NCBI GenBank assembly: GCA_029865285.1
Contig: JAOUHE010000031.1
Coordinates: 1-13,962 of the forward strand
Direction of reading: 5' to 3'
Length of the DNA: 13,962 nt
Origin: Chloroflexota bacterium
Lineage (GTDB): Bacteria; Chloroflexota; Limnocylindria; QHBO01
Under the pieces are notes generated by a model that was not told where the DNA came from, ran no database searches, and worked only from the letters and a program-made list of their open reading frames with translations. Positions 6,768 through 13,962 of the stretch are shown piece after piece (the first letter of the stretch is position 1; each line of letters begins with the position of its first letter). Both the position numbers and the translations under genes were made by a program.

Positions 6768-9700
6768 ATGCAGTGCCCGACCTGCGGCGTCGCCGCGCTC
6801 AGCTTGACTCAGAAGTTTTGCGCCGAGTGCGGCGCTGCGCTCGGCAGCGCCTGTCCCTCCTGCGCGAAACCATATGAGGGGTCTCCCAAGTTCTGCCCCG
6901 AGTGCGGCTTTCGGCTCGCGACCGTGACCGCCGCACCCGCTGCGCCTGCTGCGCCCCTCGCGAACGCCGCGAACGGAGCGAACGCCGCGACCGACGTTGG
7001 CACGGCAAGCACGGTCGCCGAGCGCAAACTCGTGTCCGTCCTCTTTGTCGACCTCGTCGGTTTCACCACGATGGCCGAGTCACGCGACGCCGAGGCCGTC
7101 CGTGAACAGCTGACGGAGTACTTCGGCGTCGCGCAGGAGATCATCGTCCGCTACGGCGGGACGGTCGAGAAGTTCATCGGTGACGCGGTGATGGCCGTCT
7201 GGGGCACCCCGGTGGCGCACGAGGACGATGCAGAGCGGGCCGTGCGCGCGGCGCTCGAGCTGGTCGACGCGATCGGTCGGCTGGGCCGGGACGGCGAGAA
7301 GCTGATCGCCCGTGCGGGCGTGCTCACGGGGGAGGCCGCCGTGACACTGGGTGCCTCGAACCAGGGGATGGTCGCCGGCGACCTGGTCAACACCGCCTCG
7401 CGTCTCCAGTCGGTGGCCCCGCCGGGGAGCGTGATCGTCGGTGAGGCGACCCGCCAGAGCGCGGAGAGCGCGATCGTCTTCGAGCCGATCGCCGAGCAGG
7501 AGCTGAAGGGGAAGGCCAGCCCGGTGCCCGCCTACCGCGCAGTCCGGGTGGTGGCTCAGCGCGGCGGGGTCGGCCGGGCTGACCAGCTCGAGGCACCGTT
7601 CACGGGTCGGGACAGCGAGATGCGACTCATCAAGGACCTGTTCCACGCGGCTCCCCGCGAGAAGCGCCCCCGGCTGCTGTCCATCATCGGGCAGGCCGGA
7701 ATCGGCAAGAGCCGCCTGGCGTGGGAGTTCCTGAAGTACATCGACGGCATCAACGTCGACGTTCGCTGGCACCAGGGCCGCTCGCCGGCCTACGGGGAGG
7801 GGATCAGCTTCTGGGGTCTAGCCGAGATGGTGCGCAGCCGGGTCGGCCTGCTGGAGCTGGACGACCCCGTCACGACGCGGGCCAAGCTGGCGCAGGCGCT
7901 CGAGACCTACGTCGCCGACGAGGCGGAGCGGCGCTGGATGGCACCCAGGCTTGAGCAGCTGCTCGGGATGGCCGCCACCGACGCCCCGATGCCCGATGAC
8001 CTCTTCCCCGCCTGGCGAACCTTTTTCGAACGCGTGGCGGGCGACCTCACCACGGTCATGGTCTTCGAGGACCTGCATTGGGCCGATCCGGGCCAGCTCG
8101 ACTTCATCGACCACATGCTCGAATGGAGCCGCGGCCATGCCATCTACATCGTAACCCTGGCCCGACCCGAACTGCTGGAACGCCGGCCGACCTGGGGCGC
8201 CGGCCAGCGAAGCTTCACCAGCCTCGAGCTCGAGCCGCTTACCGACGAGGTGATCCGGGAGATCCTCGCCAGCCTGGTGCCCGGTCTGCCGGAACCAACC
8301 GTGGCCCAGATCGTGGCCCGCGCCGAAGGGATCCCGCTGTACGCGGTCGAGACCATACGCATGCTGCTGCAGGACGGCCGTCTCGAGCAGCACGACGGGA
8401 CCTACCGGCCGGTCGGCGACCTGAGCACACTCGCGGTGCCGGCCACCCTGCACGCGCTGATTGCAGCGCGACTCGATGCCCTGGACGCGACCGATCGGTC
8501 CCTGCTGCAGTACGCATCGGTGCTTGGCCAGACCTTCACGGTCGCCGGGCTCCAGGCGATAACCGCGCAGCGCGACGACCTCGAGAGCCGCCTCCATACG
8601 CTCGTCCGGCGCGAGCTGCTCACGCTCAACACGGATCCCACGTCACCGGAGCGCGGCCAGTACGGCTTCGTGCAGGCGCTGGTCCGCGACGTCGCCTACG
8701 GCACCCTCACCAAGCGCGATCGCAAGGTAGTGCATCTCGCAGCCGGCGAGCATTTCGAGTCGCTCAAGGACGACGAGATCATCGGCGCCACGGCCTCGCA
8801 CTATCTCGATGCCTACCGCAGTGCGCCCGATGACCTGGACGCCGATGAGATACGGAAGCACGCCGCCGCATTGCTCGAGGCGGCGGCGGCGCGAGCCACC
8901 GGGCTCGGCTCACACGAGCAGGCGGTCCGCTTCCTCGAGCTCTCGCTGGAGGTCACCGCCGACCAGGTGACGCAGTCGGAGCTGCTGCGGCAGGCGGGCG
9001 ACGCGGCCGGCAGGGCCGGCAGATACGAGGCGGCCGAGAGCTACTTCCGGCGGGCCATGACCGCCGCGGTGGAGGCGGGGAACAAGCCCAGCGAAGCCCG
9101 CGCGATCGCCGGCCTGGGGAGGATCCTGTCAACGGTCGGTCAGTACTCAGCCGCGATCGACGAGATCAGTGCCGCGCTGCCCACCCTGTCCGTGCTCGAG
9201 GAGGACGCGAGCGTTGTCCTGGTATGGGCGGCTCTGGCACGCGCTTACATGCTTCACGGCGATCACGCTCCGGCGGTCGAGTGGTGCGATCGCGCCCTGC
9301 CGCTGGCTGAACGGCTGGACATGGTCCCGGAGATCGTGGACCTGCTCATCACGCGAGCCACAGCCCTCGGCTACTCCGGCCGGGTCCGGGAATCGGTGGC
9401 CGGACTGTCTGGAGCGCTCGAGATGGGCAGGTCATACGGCCTGTCGTCCGCCGTCCTCCGCGCCCGGATCAACCTGAGCAGCGTGCTTTTCGCGGAAGAT
9501 CCCACGGGGGCCTGGCGGATCGCCGCCGAGGGGTACGAGGACGCGAAGCGTTCCGGCCTGGTGGAGTACATGACCACCATGGGCGCCAACGCCTGCGAGA
9601 ACGCAGTCCGCATCGGCCAATGGGACAGCGCCGATGCAATCATCGCCGACCTGACCGCCACGGATCTCGCTCCCTCGGACCGCTTCCAGGTTGACATGTA

Positions 9701-10289
9701 CGCAAGCACCCAGGCGGCCCTTCGCGGACGTCCGTTCGACACCATGCTCGCCCGCGCCGAGGCATTCAGCCAGGCCAGCGACGAACCGCTGCTCTTCGCC
9801 GCGCTGCACGCGACCCGTGGATGGATCGCATTCTACGAGGGACGTTTCGGGGAGGCCTACGCGGAGACATCGTCTGCCCTGCGCCTCGCCCCGGTCATCG
9901 GCCCCTGGGAACTGCCGAACGCCGCCCGGTCCGCCCTGTGGGGCGGCAACGCCACGCAGGCGCAGGAAGCGCTGGAGCAGCTTCGAGCTGGCGGGACCCA
10001 CGGGCGTTGGATCAACGCCAATCTGCGAACCATGCAGGCCGGGGTGGCCATGGCCACCGGCCAGCCAGAGGAAGCGGTGGCAGCCTACCGGGACGCCATG
10101 CGCCAGTGGCGTGACCTCGAGTCCTGGTTCGACCTTGCGCTGTGCGAGCTCGACTTCGTGAAGTTCGTGGGCGGTGAGAGCCAGGACGTTGAGGCTGCCG
10201 CCAGCGAGGCACGCGAGATCTTCACGAGACTCGGTGCGCCCTCCTTCCTGCAGCGCCTGGAAGAGACGGTGGCAGTGCCGGTCGCCTAG
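6768..10289 (+). CDS. zinc-ribbon / class III nucleotidyl cyclase / AAA ATPase / TPR signalling protein
   Basis: A 1173-residue multidomain regulator, probably cytoplasmic (no signal peptide or membrane span). Two zinc ribbons open it: C3/C6/C18/C21 and C29/C32/C43/C46. After an Ala/Asn-rich linker (52-78) a class III cyclase domain spans about 85-262 with metal ligands D95 (FVDLVGF) and D139 (GDAVMAVWG), K135 for the base, and N208 and R212 (VNTASR) for the transition state, so all catalytic positions look intact and ATP to cAMP is the likely reaction. A P-loop ATPase follows (FTGRDSEM at 278; Walker A GQAGIGKS 308-315; Walker B MVFEDLHWAD with D435). The rest, about 690-1160, is helical with TPR-like Ala-rich repeats. 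The ligand and target are unknown. It ends in a 4-bp overlap with convergent xdhC. Confidence 0.88.
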   Translation: MQCPTCGVAALSLTQKFCAECGAALGSACPSCAKPYEGSPKFCPECGFRLATVTAAPAAPAAPLANAANGANAATDVGTASTVAERKLVSVLFVDLVGFTTMAESRDAEAVREQLTEYFGVAQEIIVRYGGTVEKFIGDAVMAVWGTPVAHEDDAERAVRAALELVDAIGRLGRDGEKLIARAGVLTGEAAVTLGASNQGMVAGDLVNTASRLQSVAPPGSVIVGEATRQSAESAIVFEPIAEQELKGKASPVPAYRAVRVVAQRGGVGRADQLEAPFTGRDSEMRLIKDLFHAAPREKRPRLLSIIGQAGIGKSRLAWEFLKYIDGINVDVRWHQGRSPAYGEGISFWGLAEMVRSRVGLLELDDPVTTRAKLAQALETYVADEAERRWMAPRLEQLLGMAATDAPMPDDLFPAWRTFFERVAGDLTTVMVFEDLHWADPGQLDFIDHMLEWSRGHAIYIVTLARPELLERRPTWGAGQRSFTSLELEPLTDEVIREILASLVPGLPEPTVAQIVARAEGIPLYAVETIRMLLQDGRLEQHDGTYRPVGDLSTLAVPATLHALIAARLDALDATDRSLLQYASVLGQTFTVAGLQAITAQRDDLESRLHTLVRRELLTLNTDPTSPERGQYGFVQALVRDVAYGTLTKRDRKVVHLAAGEHFESLKDDEIIGATASHYLDAYRSAPDDLDADEIRKHAAALLEAAAARATGLGSHEQAVRFLELSLEVTADQVTQSELLRQAGDAAGRAGRYEAAESYFRRAMTAAVEAGNKPSEARAIAGLGRILSTVGQYSAAIDEISAALPTLSVLEEDASVVLVWAALARAYMLHGDHAPAVEWCDRALPLAERLDMVPEIVDLLITRATALGYSGRVRESVAGLSGALEMGRSYGLSSAVLRARINLSSVLFAEDPTGAWRIAAEGYEDAKRSGLVEYMTTMGANACENAVRIGQWDSADAIIADLTATDLAPSDRFQVDMYASTQAALRGRPFDTMLARAEAFSQASDEPLLFAALHATRGWIAFYEGRFGEAYAETSSALRLAPVIGPWELPNAARSALWGGNATQAQEALEQLRAGGTHGRWINANLRTMQAGVAMATGQPEEAVAAYRDAMRQWRDLESWFDLALCELDFVKFVGGESQDVEAAASEAREIFTRLGAPSFLQRLEETVAVPVA

Positions 10290-11302
10290 ACCGGAGCTCT
10301 CCCGTGGATTGGGGCGGCGCGGTCATGCAGCGGGCCACCCCTGCGCCCACGACTGACCGCGAGGATCTCGGCCACGATGGCACGCGCCACCTCTTCCGGC
10401 CCCTCCGCGCCGATATCCAGGCCCGCCGGCGCGTGGAGGCGATCCATCACCTCGGGACGACCCAGTTCGGCGAGCATCTGCTCCGTGCGTCCCCGCGGCC
10501 CCAGCACGCCCAGGTAGGCGAGCGGCGAATCGAGCAACGCGCCCAGGTACGCGATGTCGCGCAGGTAGTTGTGGCTCATCAACACCACGCCGGTACGCGC
10601 GTCGGGCGCCAGCGTGGCAGCGGCCTGAGCCGGATCGGCCGCACTGAACTCCGCGGCCCCGGGGAATCGCTCGGCGTTCAGCAGCGTGCGTCGGACATCG
10701 GCCACCACCACGCGCCAACCCAGCTCGGCCGCCTGGCGGACGAGCGGGATCGCGTCGTGGCCGGCTCCGCAGACGACCAGCCGAAATGGCGGAAGCATCG
10801 GCTCGAAGAAGACCCTCTCGCTGGCCACCTCCTCCACCCGCGGTGAACCGTCGCGCAGCGCCGCGGCCGCGGCGCCATCGGTCTCGAAGCGGTGGGCGCC
10901 GACGTCCGGCCCGGTGAGCGGCGTCACCAGGCACTGACCCGATCCGGAGCGCAGTCCGGCGACCGTCTCGAGCGTCCCGGGCGTGGGCTCAATGAACAGC
11001 TCCATCGCCCCGTTGCAGCCGAGGCCGTAGCCCCACACCGCGTCGTCATCGGCGGTTAGATCGAATTCGACCAAGCGCGGAACCCCGGAGGCGATCACTT
11101 CGCGACCGATGCGTGCCACATCCCCCTCCAGGCAGCCGCCACTGATGTTGCCGACCGGGTCGCCCTTGGCCGGGATCAGCAGCCGCGCCCCGGCACGCCG
11201 GTACGTGGATCCGCGCGTGGCCACGATGGTGGCCAGCGCCATCGGTTCGCCACGTGCGCCGAGCGCCTCCGCAGCATCCAGCAGGTCGCTCATTTCGGAC
11301 AC
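10286..11302 (-). CDS. XdhC/CoxI family Moco insertion and sulfuration factor
   Basis: A 338-residue two-domain protein of the XdhC/CoxF-CoxI family, which binds molybdenum cofactor, helps its sulfuration and hands it to xanthine dehydrogenase- or CO dehydrogenase-type enzymes in the cytoplasm. The N-terminal domain has GSTYRRAGARLLI (31-43), GNISGGCLEGDV (51-62) and YGLGCNG (92-98). The C-terminal Rossmann domain has VVCGAGHDAIPL (176-187), VVVADVR and LGPRGRTEQML (267-277). The GTG at 11302 is preferred because TAGCAT lies 6 bases upstream, suggesting a leaderless transcript; an ATG three codons later is the alternative. No xanthine dehydrogenase or CO dehydrogenase subunit is in the window, so its client is elsewhere. 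Convergent with the cyclase gene. Confidence 0.9.
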   Translation of the reverse strand: MSEMSDLLDAAEALGARGEPMALATIVATRGSTYRRAGARLLIPAKGDPVGNISGGCLEGDVARIGREVIASGVPRLVEFDLTADDDAVWGYGLGCNGAMELFIEPTPGTLETVAGLRSGSGQCLVTPLTGPDVGAHRFETDGAAAAALRDGSPRVEEVASERVFFEPMLPPFRLVVCGAGHDAIPLVRQAAELGWRVVVADVRRTLLNAERFPGAAEFSAADPAQAAATLAPDARTGVVLMSHNYLRDIAYLGALLDSPLAYLGVLGPRGRTEQMLAELGRPEVMDRLHAPAGLDIGAEGPEEVARAIVAEILAVSRGRRGGPLHDRAAPIHGRAPV

Positions 11303-11308
11303 GAACCG

Positions 11309-11314
11309 ATGCTA
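11309..11314 (-). promoter_or_regulatory. -10 element TAGCAT, leaderless start of xdhC
   Basis: On the minus strand TAGCAT sits 6 bases before the GTG at 11302, with no Shine-Dalgarno sequence between. The spacing would put the transcription start at the start codon. A convincing -35 was not found. Confidence 0.4.
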
Positions 11315-11378
11315 GCGCAGTTCCGCGCCCGTCCCGGCAGATGAGTTCCATCGGCCCTAGCGCCTCTCGGCAGGGTCG

Positions 11379-12142
11379 ATGAAGGTGAGCCGGCACGACG
11401 CGGCCCCGGAGGATGCGCCGATGGATGCTGCACGAGAGGTTGCGGGCGAGTACGACCGTGGCCTCGTGATGGAGAGCGCTCCGAGCACGGGGGCGCAGGT
11501 CGGCTGGCCGGTGCTGGTCGTGTTGGCGGCCGCTGCGTTCGCCGTGGGGACGGGTGCCGCATACGGTATCGGGATTGGCGCTGATGCGTCCTCCCCCTCC
11601 GCGCAGGTGACTCCCAGCCCCGGGGCCTCGGCGCCCGCCCTGGTCCCCGGCGCGACGCCCGATCCGGACGCGTGGCCGTGGCTCGAGGGCAAGCTGCCCG
11701 ACCGCGTGGCCGGGGCCACCACGGTGAAAGCATCGGTGCGTGATTACGGGGTGGACCCGGCGAGGTCCGCGGCGGAGCGGCTGGCCAGCGCGCGTGCCAC
11801 GTCGACATGAGCTCCATCGGGACCGCGGAGGCAAGCTGGGAGACCAACGAATCGGTTCGCGTGTTCTATGTTCCGGGGTGCCGTGCGCAGGTGCTCCTGG
11901 ACACGTACATGGCGGACCAGTTCCCGGCGCAGGAGTGAGTCGAGATCACGGTCGACGACAAGGAGGTCCGCTACCTGGGTATCGGGTGGTTCGGCGGGCA
12001 CTGGCTGTATGCGCGAACGCAGATGCTGTACGTCATCGAGGGACCGATTCCCGAGTACCCCTCCCTCCATGGTTCGCCGGTCGACCACCCGCTGCTCGGC
12101 CAGCATCCTTTCGTGACGGAGATCGTGTCCGCCGTCCCGTGA
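11379..12142 (+). pseudogene. broken membrane-anchored hypothetical protein (frameshift plus in-frame TGA)
   Basis: Three coding pieces lie head to tail. From ATG 11379 a 143-residue frame has one hydrophobic span (VGWPVLVVLAAAAFAVGTG, about 41-60), then a Ser/Pro-rich stretch and the sequence PWLEGKLPDRVAG, stopping at 11808-11810. The -1 frame takes over from ATG 11807 (ATGA overlap) for 43 residues (SWETNESVRVFYVPGCRAQ) to TGA at 11936-11938. The same frame then reads on for 67 codons (VEITVDDKEVRYLGIGWFGG...) to TGA at 12140. Codon bias stays coding-like throughout, so this looks like one gene of about 250 residues with a frameshift near 11800 and a Trp (TGG) to TGA change. Translational coupling of two short genes or an assembly error are alternatives. 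I do not recognise the family. Confidence 0.6.
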
Positions 12143-12182
12143 CCTGGCCCCGCAGTACGAAGGCCGTGCCACACTTGGCCCT

Positions 12183-13262
12183 GTGCGACTGGATCCGATC
12201 ATCACGGCGGTCGACGCCCACGCCGGTGGTGAGCCGGGGCGGGTGATCATCGGCGGCGTCCACGACGTGCCTGGCGCGACCATGCTCGAGAAGCGCAACC
12301 ACCTGGCCGAGCAGGGGGATCGGCTTCGCCAGTTGATGCTTCGCGAGCCCCGCGGCTACCCGGCACTCTGCGCCAACGTGATCCTGCCTCCCACCGACCT
12401 GCAGGCCGATGCCGGCTTCGTGATCATGGAGCAGGCCGAGTACCCGCCGATGAGCGGGTCCAACACGATCTGCACCGCGACCGTGCTCATCGCCGAGGGG
12501 CTGGTCCCGGTGACCGAGCCGATCACCCAACTGACGCTGGAGGCGCCCGCGGGGTTGATCCGGGTGCGCGCGGACGTGCGCGACGGCAAGGCGACCTCCA
12601 TCACCTTCGAGAACGTGCCCGCCTTCGCGATCGAGTTGAACGCACCGGTGGAGGTGCCGGGGATTGGACGGGTGAAGGTGGACGTGGCCTGGGGTGGGAT
12701 GTTCTACGCCATCGTCGATGCCTCGGCGCTCGGATTGCAGCTCACGCCGGACGAGGGGCGCGACATCGTGCGGCTCGGCGAGATGGTCAAGGCCGCGGCG
12801 CGCGAGCAGATCCCGGTGGCGCACCCCGATCATCCGGAGATCGCCGGCATCAGCATCATCGAGCTGACCGCGCCGCCCACCCTGCCCGGCGCACACGGCA
12901 AGAACACCGTCGTCGTCTCGTCGGGCACCCTCGATTGGTCGCGCCCCGAGTCGTTCACCGGCGTGCTGGACCGATCCCCGTGCGGCACCGGCACCTGCGC
13001 CCGGATGGCCGTGCTGCACGCGCGCGGAAAGCTGGGGATCGGCCAGGACTATGTCCACGAGGGGATCATGGGCACCGCATGGACCGGTCGCCTTCTGCGC
13101 GAGACGACCGTGGGGCCGTATCGGGCGGTCGTGCCGCAGCTCACCGGCAGCGCCTGGATCACCGGCCGGACGCAGTTCGAGGTGGATCCGGAGGACCCGT
13201 TCCCTGAGGGGTTCACCGTCGGGGACCTCTGGGGGCTGGAGACTTCTCCCAAGGATCGCTGA
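12183..13262 (+). CDS. proline racemase family enzyme with Ser/Cys catalytic pair (hydroxyproline epimerase or dehydratase type)
   Basis: A 359-residue member of the proline racemase superfamily, which acts on the alpha carbon of proline or hydroxyproline in the cytoplasm. VDAHAGGEPGRVI (10-22) is the family N terminus. The first catalytic position, normally MCGH, reads MSGS with Ser91; the second, DRSPCGTGT (263-271), keeps Cys267. GRLLRET and GSAWITGRTQFEVDPEDPF (322-340) are the closing motifs. In this family Cys/Cys enzymes are racemases or 4-hydroxyproline epimerases, Thr/Cys enzymes are trans-3-hydroxyproline dehydratases, and Ser/Cys members have shown epimerase and/or dehydratase activity, so a plain proline racemase is unlikely. 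GTG 12183 is taken as the start because the family motif begins eight codons later; no ribosome binding site precedes it. It could feed amino-acid catabolism with the downstream transporter, but that link is only proximity. Confidence 0.88.
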   Translation: MRLDPIITAVDAHAGGEPGRVIIGGVHDVPGATMLEKRNHLAEQGDRLRQLMLREPRGYPALCANVILPPTDLQADAGFVIMEQAEYPPMSGSNTICTATVLIAEGLVPVTEPITQLTLEAPAGLIRVRADVRDGKATSITFENVPAFAIELNAPVEVPGIGRVKVDVAWGGMFYAIVDASALGLQLTPDEGRDIVRLGEMVKAAAREQIPVAHPDHPEIAGISIIELTAPPTLPGAHGKNTVVVSSGTLDWSRPESFTGVLDRSPCGTGTCARMAVLHARGKLGIGQDYVHEGIMGTAWTGRLLRETTVGPYRAVVPQLTGSAWITGRTQFEVDPEDPFPEGFTVGDLWGLETSPKDR

Positions 13263-13286
13263 GCGGGGCCAGTCGCTCGCGGTGGT

Positions 13287-13315
13287 TTGCCCGAGGGCTG
13301 CCAGACGGCTATCAT
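13287..13315 (+). promoter_or_regulatory. sigma70-type promoter TTGCCC-17-TATCAT
   Basis: TTGCCC (13287-13292) and TATCAT (13310-13315) are separated by exactly 17 bp, just after the racemase gene. A transcript starting near 13322 would run through the short frame at 13408-13644 into the solute-binding protein gene. It is the best promoter-like pair in the window. Confidence 0.5.
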
Positions 13316-13407
13316 GGGCTACCTGACGGAGCGGAACCGCCGGCGCCAATCAGGCCCGTGTTGCGGTCGACCCGCCTCCCAGAGGGCGCGAGATAGCCAC
13401 AGTCCCC

Positions 13408-13644
13408 TTGACCCCGTCTTCAAGCGCTGCGGCGCCGATTGTGATCGCGGTCCGCGACTTCGGTCTGCAGATCGCTGATGGCAGGCGTTACGCCGATGTC
13501 TCGCGCACCCTTAATGAATTTCGCCACTACCCGCACCGAGGGTCGGGAACCCGTGCTCGGGCTGGCGACCAGATCGAGTTGGGAGTCCCGCTCGACATGC
13601 TGCACGTCTTCGACCCGGAGACGGAGCAGGCACTCGTCGGGTAA
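13408..13644 (+). pseudogene. short frame with a MalK-type ABC ATPase tail, probable remnant
   Basis: A frame of at most 78 residues from TTG 13408 (or shorter from GTG 13441). Its end, AGDQIELGVPLDMLHVFDPETEQAL, resembles the closing TOBE strand of MalK/UgpC-type sugar ABC ATPases (HLFDPETG type). Near its start AVRDFGLQIADG resembles the beginning of such an ATPase just before Walker A, but no Walker A, signature or Walker B motif is present. It may therefore be an ATPase with its middle deleted, or only a C-terminal scrap. No ribosome binding site precedes either start. It ends 24 bp before a transporter binding-protein gene, where an ABC ATPase would make sense. It could also be a genuine small gene. 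Confidence 0.4.
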
Positions 13645-13668
13645 GCCCGGCGTCAATAGGAGGAACCC

Positions 13669-13962
13669 ATGCGGAAATTTCGTCTACTCGCGCCGGCGCT
13701 GATCGCAGCGCTCGCGCTCGGCGCGTGCTCGACGGCGAGCACGAGCCCCAGCCCCAGCGGTAGCGGTGGCGGCGGCGGTGGCGACGTCCCCGACGGCGAT
13801 GGATCGATTGTGGTCACGTCGCTGTGGGGCGGAGCAGAAGAGACGGCGTTCCAGGCCGTGCTCACAGCGTTCACCGAAAAGACCGGCATCGCGGCCACCT
13901 ACGAGGCCAACCGGACCGACTACGCAACGGTGCTGCGGACTCGCATCACGGGCGGCAATCCG
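13669..13962 (+). CDS. ABC transporter solute-binding lipoprotein (3' end outside window)
   Basis: The first 98 residues of an extracellular solute-binding protein of the family 1 (sugar/polyamine/iron) type, running in frame off the right edge. A lipoprotein signal peptide MRKFRLL...ALALGAC places the lipidated Cys at residue 20. A Ser/Pro then Gly-rich linker (21-39) follows, then SIVVTSLWGGAEETAFQAVLTAFTEKTGI (46-74), the usual start of the first lobe, where a family 1 protein begins to fold. The ATG at 13669 has AGGAGG 4-5 bases upstream in a canonical position. It would sit on the outer face of the membrane and deliver a ligand to permeases likely encoded beyond the window. The ligand cannot be told from this part. 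Confidence 0.88.
   Translation, partial: MRKFRLLAPALIAALALGACSTASTSPSPSGSGGGGGGDVPDGDGSIVVTSLWGGAEETAFQAVLTAFTEKTGIAATYEANRTDYATVLRTRITGGNP

Noticed and set aside
6952..6990. Short direct repeat CGAACGCCGCGA in the cyclase gene
   Set aside because: It encodes an Ala/Asn-rich flexible linker, so codon bias and low complexity explain it without a repeat element.
11936..11960. Selenocysteine reading of the in-frame TGA
   Set aside because: A 5-bp stem (GTCGA/TCGAC) follows at once, but a bacterial SECIS needs a longer stem at a set distance with a characteristic loop, no selenoprotein family is matched, and a frameshift also breaks this gene.
11868..12116. 82-residue plus-strand frame inside the broken gene
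   Set aside because: It is Arg/Ser-rich and out of phase with the frame that keeps coding-like codon use.
12033..13349. 438-codon open frame on the minus strand over the racemase gene
   Set aside because: It is antisense to a gene with clear family motifs, its product is rich in Arg/His/Asp/Gly with no recognisable domain, and such frames are expected in GC-rich coding DNA.
1..13962. Search for CRISPR arrays, tRNA or rRNA genes, insertion sequences and attachment sites
   Set aside because: No regularly spaced repeats, cloverleaf-type sequence, transposase or integrase motif, or terminal inverted repeats were seen by eye on either strand.

Overview
The window is GC-rich bacterial chromosome with tightly packed genes. 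Strong G/C preference at third codon positions, short intergenic gaps, and several genes that seem to start without a ribosome binding site all fit this. A DUF6457 protein beside mobA, a zinc-ribbon/cyclase/AAA/TPR giant protein, and a lipoprotein with a Gly/Ser linker suggest Chloroflexota or a neighbouring actinobacterial-type lineage. That placement is inferred from gene content and is not proven. No tRNA, rRNA, CRISPR array, insertion sequence or phage gene is visible.

Left part (1-6696) is molybdenum business. It opens with the 3' end of moaA (molybdopterin synthesis), faced by a small DUF6457 gene on the minus strand. mobA (GMP attachment to molybdopterin) diverges from that small gene across a 55-bp gap holding a perfect 8-bp inverted repeat. 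Then comes a three-gene operon in the order B-C-A: a Tat-exported four-cluster ferredoxin-like subunit, an NrfD/PsrC-type membrane quinone subunit, and a Tat-exported Mo-bisMGD catalytic subunit. Together they would form a membrane-bound, outward-facing respiratory oxidoreductase of the polysulfide/tetrathionate/arsenate/selenate reductase superfamily. The substrate cannot be named from sequence. The cofactor genes beside it would supply the pterin cofactor its catalytic subunit needs. A DosR/NarL-like box lies upstream of the operon and a strong hairpin follows it.

Middle part (6768-11302): a 1173-residue signalling protein carries two zinc ribbons, a complete class III nucleotidyl cyclase domain, a P-loop ATPase and a long TPR-like tail. 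It meets a convergent xdhC (Moco sulfuration/insertion factor for xanthine dehydrogenase-type enzymes), and both stop codons share the four bases CTAG.

Right part (11379-13962): a membrane-anchored hypothetical gene is broken by a frameshift and an in-frame TGA. It is followed by a proline racemase family enzyme with Ser in place of the first catalytic Cys. A good sigma70-like promoter then precedes a short reading frame whose tail resembles the end of a MalK-type ABC ATPase (probable remnant). Last is the start of an ABC-transporter solute-binding lipoprotein that runs off the right edge.
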